Assembly: GCA_020249285.1 (NCBI GenBank)
Contig: JADCFX010000014.1
Location: forward strand, 1 to 64,000
Direction of reading: 5' to 3'
Length of the DNA: 64,000 bases
From: Roseomonas sp.
GTDB taxonomy: Bacteria; Pseudomonadota; Alphaproteobacteria; Acetobacterales; Acetobacteraceae
In this document: positions 58,786 through 64,000 of the stretch, in pieces
Numbering within the stretch: the first letter of the stretch is position 1
How the letters are laid out: every line of letters starts with the position of its first letter
The notes under the pieces: generated by a model
Database searches by the model: none
The model's input: the letters and a program-made list of their open reading frames with translations, nothing else
What the model was told of the DNA's origin: nothing
Made by a program: the position numbers and the translations under genes

Positions 58786-58964
58786 ACCAAGACCTCCCGT
58801 TTCTACCCAAGGCAGCATTTCCCCTTCTGGGCACCACTGTCAACGCCTTTTGCGGTCGCCCAATTCCTGGGCTTCAAGGGCCTCACGGCCCTTGGCGGGT
58901 GGGTGCGGGAGGGCAGAGCCCTCCCGTTTCTGTTATGGTTATGTTTGTGAAAAGGAGTCTGCCC

Positions 58965-59714
58965 ATGCCCCGCGATATCCTAGGCTGGCGAAAGCTTTTT
59001 GGTGTGATGGGTCCTTCCACCAATACGGTGGTGCAGCCGGATTATGACGCGCTGCGCCCGGCGGGTGTAACCAATCACTATAGTCGCATTTTCACGCCTG
59101 ATTCGGATGCCGTTTCCAATGAAAGTTTTCGTGCCGGGATTTCGGTGATCAGTGGCAACACCATGGATGCGGTGCGCAGTGTAATGACCTGCCATCCGGA
59201 TTATTTGGTGATGGGCATGTCGGCCATTACCTTCTTTGGTGGCCAGAAGGGCGCGGATGATTTCGTGGCGCAGGTCAGGGATGTCTCTGGCATTGGGATC
59301 AGCATTGGCAGCCATTCCTGCACCGCGGCCTTGAATGCCATTGGCGGTATTCGGCGCCTTGCGGTGCTGACACCGTATTGGTCGGTGATGAATGCGGAAG
59401 TGGCACGGTATTTCGGCGATATGGGTTTCAGCGTGGTGCGTGACATTGCGCTGCAATGCCGCAGTTGGACCGGCATTGCGCAGGTGACGCCCGCGGAATG
59501 TGTCGCGGCCTTGAAGCGCCTTGATGGTGATGATGTGGATGCGATTGTGCAGGTGGGCACCAATCTTTCCATTATCCGTGTTGCGGCTGCGGCGGAGCTT
59601 TGGTTGGGCAAGCCTGTCTTGGCGATCAATGCCGCGACTTATTGGCATGCGCTACGCGCCAATGGGATTGCGGAAAAGATCGAAGGCTATGGCCGTATTT
59701 TTGAGGAGTTCTGA
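58965..59714 (+). CDS. maleate isomerase/arylmalonate decarboxylase-like Asp/Glu racemase-fold enzyme
   Basis: GVMGPSTNTVVQPDYDALRPAGVTNHYSRIF; SIGSHSCTAALNAIGGIRRLAVLTPY; DAIVQVGTNLS. Confidence 0.83.
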   Translation: MPRDILGWRKLFGVMGPSTNTVVQPDYDALRPAGVTNHYSRIFTPDSDAVSNESFRAGISVISGNTMDAVRSVMTCHPDYLVMGMSAITFFGGQKGADDFVAQVRDVSGIGISIGSHSCTAALNAIGGIRRLAVLTPYWSVMNAEVARYFGDMGFSVVRDIALQCRSWTGIAQVTPAECVAALKRLDGDDVDAIVQVGTNLSIIRVAAAAELWLGKPVLAINAATYWHALRANGIAEKIEGYGRIFEEF

Positions 59715-59717
59715 ACC

Positions 59718-60506
59718 ATGTCCGCCACCGCCCTTCCCGAACTCCGCGAAGCGGAAGCCCCGCCCGCGATTGCCGCGATTTACGCTGCGTTGAATGAGGG
59801 CATTGGCATCGGTCAAGTGAATTTAATCTGGCGGCACGCAGCAGCGCTGCCTGGTGTGCTTGATTGGCTTTGGGCGCAGGCGGCGCCAGCGCTGGCGTCG
59901 GGCGCGGCGGCAGCGGTGCGGGATGGCATCGCCGCGGCCGTCACGCTGCCAATGCCGGCAACATCAGCGAAGCCGCAAGATCACGCGGCGATTGCGGCTT
60001 TGGTGGAAATCTACAACCGCGGCAATTTGACAAATCTGGCGTTGCTCTCGGCCATTCTGCTGCGCCAGCAAGGCATGGCGCCGGGCGCGGAGCCTGCCCC
60101 CGCGCCGCGCGGTGCGATGCTGCCGGTGCCGCCGCCGCTACCTCGGCTTGCTTCCTTGCCGCCCGCGCAACAGGCGCAGATTCGTATACTCACGGCAGCG
60201 CATGGGCTATCGGATGCGGCGGTGGTGCCAAGCCTTTATGTGCATCTGGCGTTATGGCCGGAATTTTTGGCGCAACTGCCGGCATTGCTGGCGCCCTTGC
60301 AGGCGGAACAGGGCTTGGTGCGCGCGCGTGGCGCCGCCGTTGAAGCCGCGCGCCTTGCCGCGCCGGGATTGATCGCCGCCCTTGGCACACCGCCCGCGCC
60401 ACCTGCTGCCTTGCCCGCATTTCTGACGCGGCTTGAGGTTTTTGTACGGGAAGTGATCCCCGGCATGGTGCCGGTGGGGCTATTCCTGCGCCGGGCCTTG
60501 GGGTGA
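59718..60506 (+). CDS. halocarboxylic acid dehalogenase DehI-like protein
   Basis: LREAEAPPAIAAIYAALNEGIGIGQVNLIWRHAAALPGVLDWLW; tandem helical repeat architecture. Confidence 0.65.
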   Translation: MSATALPELREAEAPPAIAAIYAALNEGIGIGQVNLIWRHAAALPGVLDWLWAQAAPALASGAAAAVRDGIAAAVTLPMPATSAKPQDHAAIAALVEIYNRGNLTNLALLSAILLRQQGMAPGAEPAPAPRGAMLPVPPPLPRLASLPPAQQAQIRILTAAHGLSDAAVVPSLYVHLALWPEFLAQLPALLAPLQAEQGLVRARGAAVEAARLAAPGLIAALGTPPAPPAALPAFLTRLEVFVREVIPGMVPVGLFLRRALG

Positions 60507-62276
60507 TGGCACCAAACCGCGCCCCTCCCCATCCGTAAACTGCAACGCCGCCAACCTTGCATAAAGCCCGCCTTCGGCCAGCAGCGCCTCATGCGTGCCG
60601 GTCGCGATGATGCGGCCTGCATCCATCACCACAATCCGATCCGCGCGCCTGACTGTCGCCAGCCGATGCGCCACCGTAATGCTTGTGCGCCCTTCACATA
60701 GCCGTGCCAGCGCCTTTTGCACCGCGAATTCGCTTTCCGCATCCAAAGCGCTGGTCGCCTCATCCAGCAGCAGCACCGTGGGGTCGCGCAGAATGGCGCG
60801 CGCAATCGCAATGCGTTGGCGCTGCCCGCCGGAAAGGGTCACGCCGCGCGTGCCGAGTTCTGTCGCATAGCCATCCGGCAGGGCGGCGATGAAGTCGGCC
60901 GCCGCCGCGGCCTCAGCTGCCGCTGCCACTTCCGCATCGGTGGCTTCGGGGCGGCCAAGCCGGATGTTTTCGGCAATGCTGGCGCTGAAAATCACGGGTT
61001 CCTGCGGCACCAGCCCCAGGCGGGTGCGCAGCGCGCGCGGGTCAAGCCGCGTGATCTCGGCTCCATCCAGCAGGATGCGCCCCGCGCTTGGATCATAAAA
61101 GCGCAGCAGCAAGGACAGCACGGATGTCTTGCCGGCGCCTGAGGGGCCGACCAGCGCAATCGCCTCCCCCGGTTCCACCACCAGGCTGAAATCACTGAGC
61201 GCCGGAGTATCCGGCCGCGTCGGATAGCGCAGCGTGACCGCTTCAAACACCACGCGGCCCTGCGCGGGTGGCAAGGGTAGCGGATGCGCGGGCGCCGCGA
61301 TGGCGGGCGCAATCGCCAGCACTTCGCCAAGCCTATCCGCTGCCGCCGCCGCGCGCTGAATCTCGCCCCATAATTCGCTGACTGTCGCGCCGGAAGATGC
61401 CATCAGCACGGCGTAGAACACAAAGGCGGTCAGCTCGCCGCCCGAAATCCGCCCTTCAATCACATCGCGCCCACCCACCCAAAGGCTGAAGGTAACAGCG
61501 CCAAAGCCAAGCAGGATCACCGCCAGGATAAGCAAGCTGCGGGAGAAAACGCGCCGCAGTGCGGCACTCACCGCTTCTTCCGATCCAGCGGCAAAACGCG
61601 CGCGGGCGCGGCCTTCCTGCGTGAAGGATTGAATGGCGCGAATGCCGCCCAGCGTTTCTTCCGCCTGCGCTGCCAGCGCCCCGATCCTTTCCTGCGCCGC
61701 CTTGGAAAGTCGCCTTTCGCGCCGGCCAAAGAATATCAGCGGCAGCACTACCAAAGGCAGGATCAGCGCAATCAGCCCCGCAAGCTTCGCACTGGTCAGC
61801 ACCAGCATGATGAAGGCACCAATACCCGTGATGGCCTGGCGCACACCCATGGAAATCGCTGAACCAATCAGGGATTGCAGCAGCCCGACATCCGCCGTCA
61901 GGCGAGACATGACATCGCCGATGCGCGCGGTTTCGAAATAGGCTGGCGAAAGCCCGGTGACATGACCAAAAAAGCGCTGACGTAAATCCGCCGCCACCCG
62001 TTCGCCCAACCAGGACACCAGATAAAAGCGCGTGGTGGTGCTGATCGCCAGGGCGGTCACCAAAATGCCCATGACCAGCGCGGCGCGATCAAGCGCGCCC
62101 GGCCCGCCGGCGAAGCCATCATCAATCAGATGCTTGAGGCCCTGCCCAAGCGCAAGTGTCAGCCCCGCCGCCAGCAATAGCGCCGCAATCGCGGCAATGA
62201 CACGCGGCCAATAAGGCTTCAGCAGCGGCAGCAGCAGCCCAAGGGCGGCCAGGCTCGTGCGCGGGGCGGGCGTCAC
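60480..62276 (-). CDS. MsbA/LmrA-type ABC exporter (fused TMD-NBD)
   Basis: ALVGPSGAGKTSVLSLLLRFYDPSAGRILLDG; TLSGGQRQRIAIARAILRDPTVLLLDEATSALDAESE. Confidence 0.95.
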   Translation of the reverse strand: MTPAPRTSLAALGLLLPLLKPYWPRVIAAIAALLLAAGLTLALGQGLKHLIDDGFAGGPGALDRAALVMGILVTALAISTTTRFYLVSWLGERVAADLRQRFFGHVTGLSPAYFETARIGDVMSRLTADVGLLQSLIGSAISMGVRQAITGIGAFIMLVLTSAKLAGLIALILPLVVLPLIFFGRRERRLSKAAQERIGALAAQAEETLGGIRAIQSFTQEGRARARFAAGSEEAVSAALRRVFSRSLLILAVILLGFGAVTFSLWVGGRDVIEGRISGGELTAFVFYAVLMASSGATVSELWGEIQRAAAAADRLGEVLAIAPAIAAPAHPLPLPPAQGRVVFEAVTLRYPTRPDTPALSDFSLVVEPGEAIALVGPSGAGKTSVLSLLLRFYDPSAGRILLDGAEITRLDPRALRTRLGLVPQEPVIFSASIAENIRLGRPEATDAEVAAAAEAAAAADFIAALPDGYATELGTRGVTLSGGQRQRIAIARAILRDPTVLLLDEATSALDAESEFAVQKALARLCEGRTSITVAHRLATVRRADRIVVMDAGRIIATGTHEALLAEGGLYARLAALQFTDGEGRGLVPSPQGPAQE

Positions 62277-62289
62277 GCGTCAAGGCGTC

Positions 62290-63108
62290 CTAAACGTGCT
62301 GCCCGCCATTGATGTGAATTTCCGCGCCATTCACATAGGAAGATGCCTCGGTACACAGGAAATAAATGGCCTGCGCCACTTCCTCGGGCCGGCCCAAGCG
62401 GCGCATCGGGATTTGTTCCTGCACGATTTTGTCCGTGCCGGGGGATAGGATGGAGGTATCAATCTCCCCAGGTGAGATCGCATTCACGCGCACACCGCGC
62501 GGGGCGAAATCCGCTGCCATTTCGCGCGTGAGGGCGGCCAGCGCCGCCTTGGAAGTGGAATAGGCCGCGCCCGCAAAAGGATGCACCCGCCCGCCGGCGA
62601 TGGAGGTGACATTCACGACAGAACCATTGGCGCGCGCCAATTCATCCACCAGGCCACGCGCAAGCAGAATGGGGGCGAAGAAATTCACCTGAAAAACGCG
62701 GAGCCACCCATCCGTCGGCATGGTCAGCGTGCCAAGCCGCGCCCCGCCCTCGCCCTTTGGTGAAATCGCGGCGTTATTCACCAGCGCATGCAGCATGCCG
62801 CCATCCGGGGCCAGGCGCGCGCGGATTTCCGGGATCATCGCCTCAGTCAGCGCGGGGTCGCCCAGATCAAGCTGGATGTGATCCTCGGGCCCCATTTCCC
62901 AGGGGCATTGTTCCGGGAAGGGCTGCCGCGACACGGTAATCACGCGCCAACCCGCGGCAGAAAAGCGCTTCACTGTGGCATGGCCAATCCCGCGGGACGC
63001 GCCTGTCAGCAACAGCACGCGGCGCGGTCCATTCGGCTTGCTTCGTTTTTCCATCATGGCACTGAAACTCCGGCCAATGGCCCAGGAAGCAGCCTTATAC
63101 GCGGGCAT
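62290..63108 (-). CDS. SDR-family oxidoreductase (start possibly 63057)
   Basis: VLLLTGASRGIGHATVKRFSAAGWRV; VNNAAIS; YSTSKAALAALTREMA. Confidence 0.93.
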   Translation of the reverse strand: MPAYKAASWAIGRSFSAMMEKRSKPNGPRRVLLLTGASRGIGHATVKRFSAAGWRVITVSRQPFPEQCPWEMGPEDHIQLDLGDPALTEAMIPEIRARLAPDGGMLHALVNNAAISPKGEGGARLGTLTMPTDGWLRVFQVNFFAPILLARGLVDELARANGSVVNVTSIAGGRVHPFAGAAYSTSKAALAALTREMAADFAPRGVRVNAISPGEIDTSILSPGTDKIVQEQIPMRRLGRPEEVAQAIYFLCTEASSYVNGAEIHINGGQHV

Positions 63109-63129
63109 GTGCCTTTGGGAAACCAGCCC

Positions 63130-63169
63130 AAAATGAAAACGGCCCAGCTACCGCTTGGTAGCCGGGCCG
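63130..63169 (-). terminator. rho-independent terminator for the minus-strand gene at 63191-63520
   Basis: On minus strand CGGCCCGGCTACC-AAGC-GGTAGCTGGGCCG (one mismatch) followed by TTTTCATTTT. Confidence 0.7.
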
Positions 63170-63190
63170 CGATGGGGGAGGCGTGAAAAC

Positions 63191-63520
63191 TCAGGCCGCG
63201 TGCCGATCGGGCGTGGCGACGGCGCGGCGGGCAGACGCGGCCCAGGCCGGGGCAGCGCGCAACAGGCGGTCCAACGCCGCTTCGGGCAGGGTTTCGGCAT
63301 ATTCCAGCGCCGTCACGGCCTCAGAATCCCAATGGCGCAGGATTTCAGCAACAGCGCGGGTGGCGTCTGAAGCGGGAAGGTGCAAGCCCGCGGCGCGGCG
63401 GGCTGCCGTCAGCACACGCGCGGCCGCTTCAAGGCGGGCGCGTTCCATTGGGCAGGAATCGGCCAGTTCCGAGAGAATACGCTCAAGCCCTTGGGCGGTA
63501 GCATTGTAGGAAATGGACAT
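63191..63520 (-). CDS. hypothetical protein
   Basis: MSISYNATAQGLERILSELADSCPMERARLEAAARVLTAARRAAGLHLPASDATRAVAEILRHW...; followed by terminator hairpin. Confidence 0.6.
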   Translation of the reverse strand: MSISYNATAQGLERILSELADSCPMERARLEAAARVLTAARRAAGLHLPASDATRAVAEILRHWDSEAVTALEYAETLPEAALDRLLRAAPAWAASARRAVATPDRHAA

Positions 63521-63640
63521 AATAATCCCCTTGGTTGATCGCTTTGCGCAGCCCTCCCCGGTGCGCGTCGGAAGCACATGGTAAGCAAAGATGGCGATAT
63601 CAAGGCTTGCGCTAGGTCAAATGGTCAAAATTTGACACAC

Positions 63641-64000
63641 TCATTCCGGCTCGATCCCCGCTGCCTTGATCTGACGCGCCCAGGTTTCGATCTGGCTGCG
63701 GATGAAGACGCCGAATTCCTCAGGCGTTGAGGTCACACGTTCAATCCCAAAACTCGCCAGCCGATCAGCAGTTTCCTGCCTTTCCCACACCTTGCGCAGC
63801 GCCGCATTCCAGGCCGTCACGATTTCTGGCGGCATACGCGCGGGGCCAACCGCCCCCATCCAGGACAGCAATTCAAAGCCGGGCAGGCCAGCTTCGGCGA
63901 GTGTAGGTTCATTCGGCAACAGCGGCGTGCGCGTGGCAGAAGTAATGCCGAGCGAACGCAGCTTGCCTTCCTGCAAGAAGCCGCGCGATGCCGCGACATC
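63641..64000 (-). CDS. Bug-family substrate-binding protein (N-terminus off window edge)
   Basis: GKLRSLGITSATRTPLLPNEPTLAEAGLPGFELLSWMGAVGPARMPPEIVTAWNAALRKV. Confidence 0.87.
   Translation of the reverse strand, partial: DVAASRGFLQEGKLRSLGITSATRTPLLPNEPTLAEAGLPGFELLSWMGAVGPARMPPEIVTAWNAALRKVWERQETADRLASFGIERVTSTPEEFGVFIRSQIETWARQIKAAGIEPE

Noticed and set aside
1-64000. CRISPR array, rRNA or tRNA genes
   Set aside because: No regularly spaced direct repeats and no recognisable rRNA or tRNA signature found on reading; a tRNAscan/Infernal run would be decisive

Overview
High-GC alphaproteobacterial chromosome window; gene content suggests Acetobacteraceae/Rhodospirillales (taxonomy is inference). 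About 65 coding features are supported. Housekeeping blocks: hprK-rapZ-EIIA-HPr-EI phosphorelay (0.7-4.6 kb), ahcY-uppP (43.8-46.2 kb), aroA-cmk-rpsA-sppA-ihfB-lapA-pyrF-trpF (47.5-54.8 kb). Accessory material: a ~1.5k-residue DUF4011/SF1-helicase/Vsr-like/DUF3320 protein with a tiny membrane protein directly upstream (5.7-10.4 kb); a catabolic cluster with CoA-transferase, orphan CoxL-type molybdoenzyme, HyuA/HyuB, two PuuE-type deacetylases and OYE-type reductases (13-27 kb); orphan SoxYZ plus YeeE/YedE (28-30 kb); a tungstate/molybdate-type ABC operon with a divergent HTH-PBP regulator (30-33.5 kb); and a scarred region at 39.6-43.2 kb. The scarred region holds an ACR3-type transporter remnant and a methyltransferase split by ~2 kb of different composition that carries a secreted CxxCH protein and a truncated MITE-like repeat. 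A full-length copy of the repeat, with TA/CTAG ends and inverted termini, lies at 56.63-56.75 kb. No rRNA, tRNA or CRISPR array was recognised. All calls come from reading the sequence and ORF track; no database search was run.
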